Shown: positions 32,666 to 44,707 of the stretch, piece by piece
Numbering within the stretch: position 1 is the stretch's first letter
Layout of the letters: every line of letters starts with the position of its first letter
DNA from: Gnetum montanum
Taxonomy: Eukaryota; Streptophyta; Gnetopsida; Gnetales; Gnetaceae
NCBI GenBank assembly: GCA_015680685.1
Contig: MNCI01026977.1
Coordinates: 164,633-228,632, forward strand
Length of the DNA stretch: 64,000 bases
Direction: 5' to 3'
Notes under the pieces: generated by a model
Told to the model about the DNA's origin: nothing
Seen by the model: the letters and a program-made list of their open reading frames with translations, nothing else
The model's database searches: none
Program-made: the position numbers and the translations under genes

Positions 32666-33532
32666 TGATGAGTGGTTGGGTATTCCAACAATCCACCATA
32701 CAAGCTAGAGTGTTCATATGCGACCTAATCGTAATTCGTGAATGGTCAATGTAAATTCACTAGTAGTTGAGGTTCAGGTCATGATCATTGTCTTCTCACA
32801 TAGAGTTAATGAAGTTCGATTTGTATGGTTTAACTCTCAATGATGCATATGATACATTGATGTTGTTTGGCTTTAATTATCCTAAACACCAACATAATGG
32901 AAATTAAGATGAAGTCTAAATCTAAGTATAACAAAAATCTAAATCTATGCTAGTCTATAGTGATAAGTATTCACTCCTGGCTATTGTACATGTCAAGGGC
33001 TCATGTAACCATTACTAGGATTACCAAGTGAGTCGACTATTAAGCAAATCAAGTTAACTCACCACTGGGTTACAAAATGTTCACACTGTAGGCTCAAAAC
33101 CAGTCATACTTATATCACCTTACTCAAAGATGCAAGAAAAAGCAAAGTACTTGGAAATTGTAAATGACTTAAGTAAGGTAAACATGCTGAAAAGTAAAAT
33201 TAAACTAAGTAAAAATGAACTAACTAGAATGCTGCAATGGTGAAAAATAATCTTGATCTTTATTTCCAATCATAAATTGTGCCCAAGAACAATGCACTCG
33301 AACAAAGATTTCATACAACTATTTAACACCACACTGCAAGCATTCACTATATTACTAAGTCTAAATTATGAGGACAAACTACAAGAATTCGACTAAGTGC
33401 TAGCAAAAAATTGTTCATTTAACACAACAATGGATTGGTATTTATAGTGGTGACCAAGACCTACTACATCGCATCTACGATGATTTGAGTAAGGCTACGA
33501 TATCACATTAATTGACTTAAATGGTTTTATCA
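32666..33532 (-). repeat. 5' LTR of element E (867 bp)
   Basis: The minus strand starts TGATAAAACC at 33532 and ends CTCATCA at 32666. U3 has TGATATCGTAGCC and CATCGTAGATGCGATG, then CACTATAAATACC as TATA box. The polyadenylation signal AAATAAAGATCAAG is near 33260. It is the oldest layer of the nest, since X and D are both inserted in this element's gag. Confidence 0.82.
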
Positions 33533-34531
33533 AACCTTATATTACGAAGTGGGCTAATGCTAATGGAAAATAATCTTGAGGTAGGGTCAATTGTGATGAA
33601 AAATTTACTAGACAATTTATGCCGTCATTTTGTATTGGATCTTCCTCTCCTACAAAACTTTGTGTTTTGCTAAAGCATTTTATTACTACCTTGAATTCTT
33701 TTGCTATTTTAAGCTCAAGCATTAATGTTAAAAGTGATGCAAATGTTTATATCATTCATAGATTACATATTTTTTCATTATAAGATGTTTTAAATCATAC
33801 TAGATTTATCATCGTTTACAATTGATTTCTCGAGGGTTAAAGAGAAAATAAATAGCATTATATTTAACAGCAAGTTGAGATATAATGAGTAATGATTAGT
33901 TTTAGAAAAATTATAAGAAAAATGAAAAAAAATGAAAAAATATTTAAAGATATAGCAACTACAATAAAAACAACTAGGTGCAGAATAAATAAAATAGGAA
34001 AGAAGCAAAGAAAGGAGAAAGATTTAAGAGATATAATCACTAAAGTAAAATGGCTAATTATAAGAAAAAAGTAGTATGAATAAAAGGGTAGGAAAAGTAG
34101 GAGATACAAAGGTTATTGTTTAATGAGTATAAAGGGATAGTGCTTTTTTGGAAAAGTAAAATTGCTATTTAAAAAAATAATGTTAAAACAAAATAAATAG
34201 AAAATTAGTTAAAAATATAAAAGGTTAAAGAGGGAAAAAGAAACCAATAATATAATGATATAGTAATCATAATCAAACTTACAATTTCTAACATATAAGG
34301 CAATGAATTCGTGAATAAGTATTAAACATTAAAAATGAAAAAAAATTAGTACAATAAAATATTAAACTAACTAAGATTTTTAAGTAAATTTTAGATGTCT
34401 TCATTTTTTATAAATAGGCCACCTCGCTAAGCGGGTAAAATAGCCTTGATCTTGAATAACATCATTAGAATGAATTCTAATTTTAACGACTTCTCTAATT
34501 TTTCTATCTCCAAAGTTATCCATTACACAAA
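33533..34531. other. AT-rich interval between elements E and C, no gene recognised
   Basis: About 1 kb, strongly A/T-rich on both strands (runs such as AAAAAATGAAAAAA). Open readings of 60-81 codons here are Phe/Tyr/Ile- or Lys-rich by base composition and show no family signature. The ACAAA at 34527-34531 is the left target duplication of element C. Confidence 0.5.
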
Positions 34532-35408
34532 TGATGAGCGGCTAGGTACCCCTACACCCAACCATGCGAATCATGGGCATTCACACGTGACTTGATCGAA
34601 TTCCATAGACCGTAAGCACTTTGCGTATATCAGACCTTAACCAACAAAACCATTTGTTAGAACGATCATTATCTTCCCAACCTCACTTGTGATGTTCTAG
34701 CAATGATGGTTAAGTGAGATTGAGGCAATTGATTTTTATGGCTTTTTACTTTATCTTCTAGCACCTAATTCTCGTAATGGAAAGTAAGGAATGAAATTTT
34801 ATGTAATCTATAATTATCCTAATCTAGGTCCTAACTCTTCCTAGCATAAGTATCCAATCCCATCTTCCATGCATATCCTAAGCATCCCCTAACCACTACT
34901 GGGTTACCAGATGTTAAGCATCACTGGGTTGGCAAGCATTGGGTTTATGTTCGAGATGGTCGTACTTATGGTTCCTACGAACTATAAACGAGTGATAACA
35001 ATTAAAATAATAACAAGAGAAACTTAAGGAACTATTAAAGCATAGAAATATTAAACTATTAAATGCATTAAATGACTAAGTCTAATTGCTGCAAGGAATG
35101 ATTGAAAAGCTCGTTTTTATTGTCATTCACGCCAATGGGCTTAGGTACATCAGCGCTCGAATAAAGAGCCAAAAAACTTTCTTACACCTACTGTGAGCAC
35201 TTGGAAAATATTCTAACTCTTGTAGAAACAAATTGCAAGATCTTTGCTACAATTGACAAAAAAGGTCCCTAAGTGAGGCAAAAGCCCTCTTATTTATAGG
35301 CCAAAATAGGCTCCGCGTAAATGGGGCCATGTCGACGCATGGAAGGATAAATCGACGCGGCCCTGTATACGTGGCCTAGTCAACGCATCGACTAATGACA
35401 CTTTATCA
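34532..35408 (-). repeat. 3' LTR of element C (877 bp)
   Basis: The minus strand starts TGATAAAGTGTC at 35408, right after the polypurine tract CAGTCGTGGGGGTA (35409-35424), and ends CTCATCA at 34532. The U3 array of CGTATAC/CGTCGAC-type motifs is at about 35310-35395. Confidence 0.95.
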
Positions 35409-35649
35409 TACCCCCACGACTGAGTAAAATCTCGTCCTCGAGTTACTCTACAATTTGGAAGGTATGGACTTTTATTTACAACACACATGACTTGACACAC
35501 ACACATGACACAACATCAATTTTACCAAGTCCTTGAGTGTACAGAGAAGGAAAAATTACAAAAATGGTGGTGTTCAAGGACAAAATTGAACACCCTGTCG
35601 ATCCTGGAGTCTCTACCGTGTAGAAGGATGCAAAAATTACCGGAGAAGA

Positions 35650-38601
35650 TCACACTGTCCTTGGTGGCGATGGTTCTGACGGACCTTCACCAACCTCTGG
35701 CCCATGTGGCAATGATGGCACGAATGATGGCTATCCCGTAGCAGCTACAACTTCTGGAGGTAACCGGAAAGCCTCTAAGAGTGCACTCATTTTTTCCTCT
35801 TTTCTTCTGGGATCGTTCACTATTCAGGAGGCTTCACCAATGTGTGCTGGAACTGGAACCTCCCAAGGGCATGGCAACGTTGAGAAGAGTTCTTTAAATT
35901 TGATGAACCAGGCTGCGAATTATTTCTGTTCGATGTCGAACGCTTGAATTGATGTCTACAGCTGTTGGTAGTCATTCATCCGATGGGCCAAGTTCTCCGC
36001 GACCGCACGTTGTCCTTCAAATCTCGTGCGAAGAACCTCGAGTTCCACATTTGCTGTTTCCAATTTCTGCTTTGTCGCTTTGTGCGCTTGGAACTCGCCC
36101 TTGTATAAAGAATATGATGTGGCCACTTGCTTCTCTAAATTAGACCATGGTCTCCTGGCTGTGAGCATAGCCAGGTTTGCATAGCGAAGGTTGGCAAGCT
36201 CCATATATTCTATCATTTTCTCAATCTATAGTTCCTTGAGGTGGATTTCGGCTTGATTGTAGGCATTCAACCCATTAAAGATAGGTTGCCATACTTCGCC
36301 TCCCTCTCGGAGCTACAGGAGCGCTTGATTTAGCTTAGCCTTTGCAACTTGAATCTGTTTCTCATTTACTTCCTTTTGCAATCCCACTTGGTCCCTATAA
36401 TGATTCTTGACTTTTTCAAATTTTAAGACCTCATTCTTCCAAGCAGCAATTTCAATGGCAGATTTCTGTCATAAAGCTCGAACCTCCTCCATGAATAGAC
36501 TTCGATTCTTAGCAGCCAACCTTCTCACATCAGCACTCACCCTAGCTAGCTCTTCCTGCTATTAGTGAATAAAATTTTGTATGTGCTTGTTTTCAACACC
36601 AACATGATGCAGGTGATGGACCTCTACAGTCAACCTGATGTTCTCCTAGCAAACCTCTGTCAAGTCCTTATCTAAATGATATGTCTGAGCGTCTGCCAAG
36701 GACTTATCAAAGATAGCCGACTCTCGCTCATCCTCAACTATCTGAAGTTTAACCTGAAGCTATTGAAAAGCTTCATCTTTGGTGAGCTCATGGTTGAGGA
36801 GAGCTGGATCGGTAAGTGATACGATTACTTAATAGTGATACAGTCTGTGTAGTGGCAACTCTCATCCAGGGTAAGAATTAAAGACATCTATGTCTCTTAC
36901 TTTGTAGAGGCAATAGCGAAAGCTTTGGGGTTGCCAGAGACTGGAGCAGATGTGGCAGAGATCCCAAAACAAGCAGACCCTAAGGTAAAAGGGGAGTGGA
37001 TCAGGCGGTGCTATGGGATAGACTGCATCGAGTTCAACTCTCTAACCACCGCGGAGAGGGTGTATTCAAAAATCACATCTTACCACCTAAATCCAATGAT
37101 AAGACCTAGCAAAATCACGACCTTCTCTGCTCATGTATGTGCCACCCTAAGTGGGAACCATATCAATCATATCAGCAATGGTACAGGCGCGCCGCCTATG
37201 CATTAAGAGCCATAGCAATCGTATCAGCAACCACTTTGGTTGCAATCTCCTGTCCTTGGTGTTGCATCACTAGGACTATCACCCCCTCGCCATCTTCAAA
37301 GCATACCGAGAAAGTAGTAGCATTCCCTGAAATTTCAAGGAATAGCTGTTGAGTTGATACTATTACCTCTCGGATGCTAGGATCTGTTCTTACTGGCACT
37401 TGCATTCAGGTGGCGGAGAACATCAACCCTACTCTTTCTAGCAAACTGACTGATCAAGCCACTTGCTCCAGGTACCTCATTACAAGGCGATAGACCAAAG
37501 GGTCTTCCCCTCCACCAGTCCTGCCAGATTGCTCTTACTAGCTCAAGAGCGATTGTCGGATTTCACGGATGTGTTCTGCGATAGTTTGTGAACCCGACCT
37601 TGTTGTTTGTGTAGGTGGTAAAGGTGGTTGCTGCTCTTCCTTTGTCTGTGTAGTGGCAGGAGTCCTATCCTTCATCATTTCACACCATGAGGCAATTGGG
37701 GCATGTTGGACTGTATCATTGGCGTACCGTGCTATCCCTGGTCGTTTGCATAACTTTTGGATTAGGCAAGGGAAGGGGAGAGCTCGTCTTCCACGTTCAC
37801 TTTCGACAAACTTGTTTTCAATTTCCAAGAATAACAACTGTGGAAGACTCATTGGAAACTTTCCACTTAGGGTGGCACATGCACAAGCAGAGAAGGCCAC
37901 GATTTTGCTAGGTCTTACTGTTGGATTTAGGTGGTAAGACGCGATCTTGAATATACCCTCTCCACGGTGGTTAGAGAGCTGAACTCCTTGCGATCTACCC
38001 CATAGCACCGCCTGATCCACTTCCCTTTTACCTCAGGGTCTACTTGTTTTGGGATCTCTGCCACATCTACTCCGATCTTTGGCAACCTCATAGCTTGCGC
38101 TATATCCTCTACAAAGTAAGAGACATAGATGTCTTTAATTCTTAGCCTAGATCCCAATTGCCGATTTGTCCATAAGAGATAGGTCTCCCCTAGGTACCAT
38201 TCACCATTAGTTGTGACAATTGGCCATATAGGAGAGTTTTATAGTTGAAGCCTCATATCTTCTAGTGCGTTCTCGAGAAATGGTCCAAATTTTAGCTCTT
38301 GTAGGACCATCTATTGCACTTCTCGCGACTTAATAGCATCAAGACATGATTGGGTCAAGGTAACCTCAAGTCGTGGTGCTATCCCCGGAGTTTCATCCCC
38401 TTGCAATTGCTCTCTGGGAATCTTCTCTTTGGGAATCTGATGGACAGATTCCACATCAGGTCCTTCGCAGAGGGGGTCAATTGCATGAGAGCCCTCCGCA
38501 TGCTCTGGTTGCTGCACGCCTCATCCCCTTCCCGTTCATGGACGCTTGTCCCTTGGTTGTGATGGTCCTTTGCCCCTTGGATGCCTTGGTTTGGGTGCCA
38601 T
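35650..38601 (-). pseudogene. ORF3 of element C, longest version, interrupted by an inverted segment
   Basis: The minus-strand start at 38601 reads MAPKPRHPRGKGPSQPRDK, immediately after GATTGCAG. Next come EGSHAIDPLCEGPDVESVHQ, GEWYLGETYLLW and LRIKDIYVSYFVEDIAQAMR (38157-37927), then the same domain's C-terminal half (CACATLSGKFPMSLPQLL, 38020-37538). A middle segment absent from B follows (37405-37196: STQQLFLEISGNATTF, then VMQHQGQEIATKVVADTI). The coiled coil is at about 36800-35950 (LANLRYANLAMLTARR, EKQVATSYSLYKGEFQAHK), with TGA at 35650-35652. An inverted ORF3 fragment sits between the middle segment and the coiled coil. Stops and frameshifts are present. Confidence 0.78.
36868..38150. 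repeat. Inverted duplication inside element C ORF3
   Basis: Arm 36868-37157 encodes on the plus strand the domain that the element encodes on the minus strand at 37864-38150 (both read RIKDIYVSYFVE, then PKQ.DP.VKG.WIRRCYG). By eye the arms are roughly 90% identical over about 285 bp, with about 700 bp between. The plus-strand arm keeps the frame open where the native copy has lost a base. Confidence 0.85.
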
Positions 38602-40639
38602 CTGCAATCAAACATAACCACCCATTAGATTGTGCATAAGTAGCTCAAAATGGTCCTTATAAACCTTCTTAGTTCGACTAAGTTATGTTGTTAGCATAGG
38701 CATTCCATTAAATCCCCCAGAGNACAAGGAGCAGTTGATGCGGACACACGATGAAAGGTAGCTGTTTGGGAAGAAGCTAGGTAGAAAAAATGGCAAAATC
38801 TCCCCCCAATTTGTTTGCAAAATGATGAAAATCTAAAGTTTAACGGCCATATATATAGGGGTTGGGCACAGCGTCGATGAGGTCGCGTATACGTAGGGGG
38901 TCGCACCTGTTGACCAACGTTGACCAGCCCAGAAAAAGCCCGAAAAGATGAATTTAAAATGCCAAATTGGGGCGGTTGAAGAGCATGAGAGGCCTGGAAC
39001 ATAGCTGAGGAAAAAAGGAAAGGAAGTTGAGCTAGAAAAAGAGTCAATAGGGTAGGAGAACATGGTGAGAAAGGGCTTCGCGAGAAAGAAATCGAGCGAT
39101 GGATAACATGAAAACAAGCCACCAACAAACCAAGAGGATGGAAGACTAACAAATGGCACTGAGAATATGCAAGTAGGTTCCTCCCATAGTAGGTCGTAGC
39201 CTCCGTAGCCCTTGCATATGCTCAACACCGGGGTCCATGGGCCTCAGGGCTAAGGAATGGTGATCGCAAGTTAATATGCCCATCCATGAGAACCTGCCGT
39301 GGCATGAGAAGTTCAAAGGAATCACGATAAACGATCAAAACATAAGACCGATAGTGAGGTGAGTTATGGAGAGAAATGGGTAGAGAGAGAGGAGTGAGAG
39401 TGGAATTCCAATTATCGATCACATAAAACCCTGTATGAAGTTGTGGTTAAGTGACCCGATAGGACCTTGCCTAAGTTCAGACCTAAAACCATCCACATCC
39501 AGTGACATCGCAGCAACATGTGAAGACCCATCCATCCCCCAAGAGGACAGGAATGCTCCCGCAAAGAACCACCACTCTAACAGATGTAAGAGGAAGGAAA
39601 TGAAATGGGACTAAGTTAGAGGGGATGATGGAAGTCCCATAACTAGTGCTTGTCGCCCATGAGAGGCGGTCTAAGGGGTGTGCTTTGAATTCCCACATGG
39701 TTAAGATTGTATTCTTGTGTTTTCTTTTATTTGTGGGAACCACACCATTCATGTGCATGCATTCAACCAAGGGGTGTGCTTTGAATCCTCATGTTTTTTT
39801 TCTCTCTTTTTTTTTCTTTTTTTTTATTATTTTTTGTTCTTTTTTCTTTTTTTGATGAGGACCACACTGTGCAAGGTCAAACTGCTAAGGAGCTTCCTTG
39901 TAGAGAACAACTTAGAGTGGAAAGAAATCCATAAGGGCACTCCCACCACCCAGGGGTAGAAGAGGAAAACGAATGTTGCATTCCCCTTGAAGTCACACCC
40001 AATTCAAATCATTTGGTCATCCCTAAGTCTAGGAACTACATAAGTCACACATTAATTATAATGTTTTTAAGTGAAAGGGGGTTGCATGTTTCCAAGAGTT
40101 GGAAAACTATGGAGTGGGTGAATGGGTGGATGATGTGGACTCACTGTCAATATTATGAGGTGAAAGTAGACACAAAATCCAATAACAATCATGCGAGGGT
40201 AGGAGCGAGGTAAAATAAGTGGCTATTTCCAACGACCCATTGCAACGAAAACCATTTGCGCCAAACCTGATGACAATAAGACGACGTATTAACAATCACT
40301 TGAAAATGAAACACACACATACTTATAAATAAACAACAACAAAGAAATGGAAAAACAATTAAAGAAAGTAAAAAATTAACAAGAATTGACAAACGTATGA
40401 ACGATGTTGAAAAACAAAAAAGTGTAAAGCAAAAAATTCCAAAAATAGTGAGGAGCGTAGTGGAATGGGTTAGCATGGATGATGATCTCCCCGATGACTG
40501 GGTGGAAAGGAGGAGATGCAAAAGATGGTACGAGGTTATNTGACTGGGTGGAAAGGAGGAGATGCAAAAGATGGTACGAGGTTATCCTGATGATGATGAG
40601 GTAGTAGCACTGGTTAGGTGGAGTTCACGAAAAGGTTTT
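38602..40639 (-). other. Spacer between integrase and ORF3 of element C, with candidate internal promoter
   Basis: Minus strand: T-rich first part, a segment with GTGTGACTTCAAGGGG as in B, the conserved block at 39165-39220 (ATGCAAGGGC, then CTACTATGGGAGGAACCTAC), and GCGTATACGCGACC-type repeats with CCCCTATATATATGGCC (TATA at 38849-38857). The donor region is lost at the single N 38723. The acceptor GATTGCAG is at 38602-38609. Two copies of the same 45 bp flank the N at 40540. Confidence 0.55.
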
Positions 40640-41899
40640 AGCTATTGTCGGTTGACCAATTGCGTTTTTGTGGGGTCCTCAGGTTTATGGATAAGCAAGG
40701 CCCTGAATGGAAAGGTTTCAGAGACAATGTAAAGTCCCTCCCATAGTGTTTGAAACTTGGTCGATTGTGGTACATGTGTGGGGTTCCAATACAACACCTT
40801 GTCTCCACATCTGAATGTGACCTTCCAAATCCTAAGATCATGAAGTTTGTTGTCGTAGGCCTTGTGGATCTCATTTGAAGACAGGGCAACTAATCGATTC
40901 TCATCTAGCACACTTAATTTGATAAGTCGTTCACGTTATGCTAGTGGTAGGTCAAGACCTAAGTCACTGGCGATGGATAGTGTCCAGAGTTCTACCTAGA
41001 TCGAAAGTTTTGGTAGCTTACCATACACTAACTCATAGGGAGAGTAACCTACAGCAAGTTTCCAAGTGGAGTGATAGGCCTAGAGGGCATCGTTCAGTTT
41101 GGTGCTCCAATCCCTCCTATATTTGCTGATGGTTCGGGTAAGGATCTTGGTGATCTCCCTATTGGTGACTTCGACCTACCCATTGGCTTGGGGGTGGTAA
41201 GGTATGGTAAATTTATGGGTAACCCCCAAATGTTGCATGATTTTGCAAAAAGTGACACTCGTGAAATGGGTTCCATTGTTCAAGATGAGTGCACATGGCA
41301 CTCCCAACCTATTGATGATTTGCTGTTGGACAAATCGTAAGTGGTGTGTGAAGAACAGTCAATGATGGCAGTCGCCTCCACCCACTTTGTGCAGTAGTCC
41401 ACAGCTACGATGATATACGCCTTTCTGTTGGATAGGGGTGTGATGGACCCCATGAAGTCGATGCCCCAAATTTCAAAGGGCTCTAGTGGTTGGATCCACT
41501 ATTGAGGTCCCTCCATTTGTGTAGTCATCCCACCATCTCTTTGGCATCATTCGTAGGAGCAGGCGAACCATTGTGCATCCCTAAAAATTATGGGCCAATA
41601 ATATCTTGCAAGCACGATCTTAATGGCTCTATGGCATCCAACATAGTGGCCCCCACAAGGGCCCTCATGAGCATCCTGGAGGACGCGCAGTGTATCATCA
41701 TCAATGACACACCATGGAACCAGGCCATCTACGCATACCTTATAAAGGTGGCCATTGATTTCCATGAAATGCTTGGCCTTATGGAGAAATTGTTGTTTCT
41801 ATTGATGGTCCCACTCCTTGGGAAACTCCTGAGTTGTGAGATAGGTGAGGATGTGGCTGAACCAAGGCGAGGCTTTGGGCACCCGCGAAGAGGAGTTCA
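40640..41899 (-). pseudogene. Integrase of element C
   Basis: Minus strand. The zinc-binding part is at 41765-41547 (LRVLQDAHEGPCGGHYVGC, then QWFACSYE-stop-CQRDG, keeping one more Cys than B). The core starts IWGIDFMGSITPLSNRKAYI, VDYCTKWVEA. YHPQANG-stop-VEV carries TAG at 41178-41176, the same codon as in B. The C-terminal part (RKVTFRCGDKVLYWNPTHVP) is at 40911-40642. Several frame changes. Inactive. Confidence 0.88.
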
Positions 41900-42510
41900 T
41901 CTGGAAATTCATTGGAGAGGGGCTCCTCCTCTTCTATGTCATCCCATCGCAACTAAGACAAGTAGTCAGCAACCACATTCTCGGTCCCCTTCTGATCTAC
42001 CATGGTGAGGNAGTTAGCAACCACATTCTCGGTCCCCTTTTGATCTACCATGGTGAGGTCAAATTCTTGAAGAACCACCAGCCACCGAATGATGCAAGGG
42101 CTCACCGTTGGTTTGTTCATCAAGAACCGGATAGCACTGTGGTCAGTATGCATGAACACCTTATATCCGAGCACATAGTGTCGAAATTTTTCCAAGGCGA
42201 ACACCACCACCATCAACTCCTTTTCAGTGGTGGTGTAGTTAAGCTGAGCACCCACAATGCTACGGCTTGCACAGTGGATATAGTATGGAAGTTTTTGGTC
42301 ATCACAATGTGTAAGCACGGATCCCAAGGCATAATTGGATGCATCTGTCATGATGTGGAAGGGCCTGGACCAATCAAGTGCCCGTAGAACTAGAGTCTCT
42401 ACAAGTTTCTGTTTAAGTAATTGAAATGCATATTCACATTCCTTGGTCCAAATGAATGGAGCATCTTTCTTTGTGAGTTCTACCAAAAGCTTGGTGATCT
42501 TCAAGAAATT
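41900..42510 (-). pseudogene. RNase H of element C
   Basis: The minus strand is open from 42504 to 41953 except at the N: VELTKKDAPFIWTKECEYAF, SRPFHIMTDASNYALGSVLT, TTEKELMVVVFALEKFRHYV, MHTDHSAIRFLMNKP, FDLTMVDQKGTENVVA. The DEDD-type acidic residues are all visible. A 46-bp direct repeat around the N at 42011 duplicates TMVDQKGTENVVA, an assembly effect. Confidence 0.9.
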
Positions 42511-42559
42511 TTCAATGAAGTGCTGGTAGTAACCAGTGTTGCCAAGGAATGACCGAACA

Positions 42560-43539
42560 TCTTTTACAATGCTTGGTTGTTAGGTGATTCCTTGGATGAC
42601 CCTAATCTTTTCAAGATCCATGCTAATCCCTGTCTGTGAAATATGATTCCCCAACACAATGCCTTCTTGGACCATTAAGTGGCTTTTCTGCCAATTGAGC
42701 CGTAGATTAGTGTCTACACACCTTTTTAGAACTTGCTCAAGGTAGTCCAAGGCTTGCTCGAATGTGGCCCCATAGGTAGAGAAGTCATCCATGAAGACTT
42801 CTACCCCATTGCCAATTTGCTACTAGAAGATGCTGAGGACAAGGCATTGGAAAGTGGCAGGCGCATTACATAGGCCAAAAGGTATCTTCTTGTATGTGAA
42901 AGTCCCCCATGGACTTGTGAAAGTTTTTTGGCCTGGTCCTCTGATGCAATTTTGATTTGGTTATAGCCACTATAACCATCCAAAAAGCTATAATAACAGT
43001 GCCCTGCAATGGTGTCCAACACATATTCCACAAATGGAAGTGGAAAGTGATCTTTGAAGGTAGCCATGTTGAGCAATCAGAAGTTTATACAGACCCTCCA
43101 TTTTCCACCTTTCTTTGGCACGATAACGAGTGGGCTGATCCATTCGCTATCAGCAATGGAATAGATGAACCCCGCTTTGAGCAACTGCTTGATTTCATCT
43201 TTGATGACTTGCTTCAATTTAGGGTTCAACCACCTTTGTGGTTGACGTCGTGGCTTCATGGAGGGGTNAGGGTTCAACCGCCTTTGTAGTTGACGTTGTG
43301 GCTTCATGGAGGGGTCAATATAGATTCGATGTTGGCCAACCTTGGGATCAACTCTGGTTAACTCAAGATATGACCATACAAATGCAGCATCCCATTTTTT
43401 CACCACCTTCAGCAACTTTTTCTTTTTTTTTCAGGAGCAAGGGTGGCATTGATAATTACCATCCTCCCATTTTGCAAAAATGCATATTCCAAGTGGGCTG
43501 GTAAGGACTTGAGCTCTAGGGGCTCTTGTTTGAAGCTTT
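42560..43539 (-). pseudogene. Reverse transcriptase of element C
   Basis: Minus strand: WSYLELTRVDPKVGQHRIY, PKLKQVIKDEIKQLLKAGFI, DSEWISPLVIVPKKGGKWRV (Trp kept where B has a stop), HFPLPFVEYVLD, YSFLDGYSGYNQI, the catalytic box VFMDDFSTYG at about 42775-42805, and WQKSHLMVQEGIVLGN. A frameshift after SEDQAK and a stop in the INF..LLN region break it. The N at 43268 sits between two near-identical 47-bp copies. It is the best preserved RT in the window. Confidence 0.92.
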
Positions 43540-43544
43540 CAAGG

Positions 43545-44702
43545 TGTTGGCGACCGTTTGGGACGCGACTGCCAACGAGTTGTCCTCGAATAGGATTTAG
43601 GTGCCTGCTGGTCTCTGGCAACACTAAGGCCCAAATACCTCCAAATAAACTCAATAGTTAATGTGAGTATGTGTGTGTGCTGTTGCAGTGTGCGGTTGTG
43701 AAAAATGAAATAATTGTGTTATGTGTAAATTATAGATGACTTATCTTAAAGAGATTCAGCCAANNNNNNNNNNNNNNNNNNNNNNNNNNNNNNNNNNNNN
43801 NNNNNNNNNNNNNNNNNNNNNNNNNNNNNNNNNNNNNNNNNNNNNNNNNNNNNNNNNNNNNNNNNNNNNNNNNNNNNNNNNNNNNNNNNNNNNNNNNNNN
43901 NNNNNNNNNNNNNNNNNNNNNNNNNNNNNNNNNNNNNNNNNNNNNNNNNNNNNNNNNNNNNNNNNNNNNNNNNNNNNNNNNNNNNNNNNNNNNNNNNNNN
44001 NNNNNNNNNNNNNNNNNNNNNNNNNNNNNNNNNNNNNNNNNNNNNNNNNNNNNNNNNNNNNNNNNNNNNNNNNNNNNNNNNNNNNNNNNNNNNNNNNNNN
44101 NNNNNNNNNNNNNNNNNNNNNNNNNNNNNNNNNNNNNNNNNNNNNNNNNNNNNNNNNNNNNNNNNNNNNNNNNNNNNNNNNNNNNNNNNNNNNNNNNNNN
44201 NNNNNNNNNNNNNNNNNNNNNNNNNNNNNNNNNNNNNNNNNNNNNNNNNNNNNNNNNNNNNNNNNNNNNNNNNNNNNNNNNNNNNNNNNNNNNNNNNNNN
44301 NNNNNNNNNNNNNNNNNNNNNNNNNNNNNNNNNNNNNNNNNNNNNNNNNNNNNNNNNNNNNNNNNNNNNNNNNTTCCATAGAGCAAATTTCTAACCTTCA
44401 TGTTGATTAAAATTTTCCTTAGTAATGTCCTTCATTGCTCCATCAAATGGCCCAAATGTGCCAACAATTAAGAAGGTAGGAAATTACAACATTGAATGAG
44501 AGATATTTCTAAAAATCGATGCTAGTACTTCTAGCCTCATTTATAACCCCAAGCCACTCATCTTTTCGAGAATAGACCCAAGTTCAATTGTCACCCCTAT
44601 CCCATACCAATGGTATGAAATAACACATTTACACTCTCCCACTCTTACAATAATGTTGAAGATGAGTCTTACTGTTCCATGACATGGCCAAATGTGCCAA
44701 CA
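43545..44702. mobile_element. Y: LTR-type insertion in element C pol, mostly a sequence gap
   Basis: Starts TGTTGGCGACCG and ends TGTGCCAACA (7-bp inverted ends TGTTGGC/GCCAACA), flanked by the target duplication CAAGG (43540-43544 and 44703-44707). Either side the C pol reading joins cleanly. 610 bases (43764-44373) are unknown. A second AAATGTGCCAACA ends at about 44466, as if an LTR end is repeated 236 bp inside. The ends resemble copia-type LTRs. The true length cannot be told. Confidence 0.8.
43764..44373. other. Run of 610 Ns (assembly gap)
   Basis: Unknown bases inside insertion Y. Apparent open readings across it are meaningless. Confidence 1.
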
Positions 44703-44707
44703 CAAGG

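Noticed and set aside
43730-44410. Open readings across 43730-44410
   Set aside because: They consist almost entirely of unknown bases.
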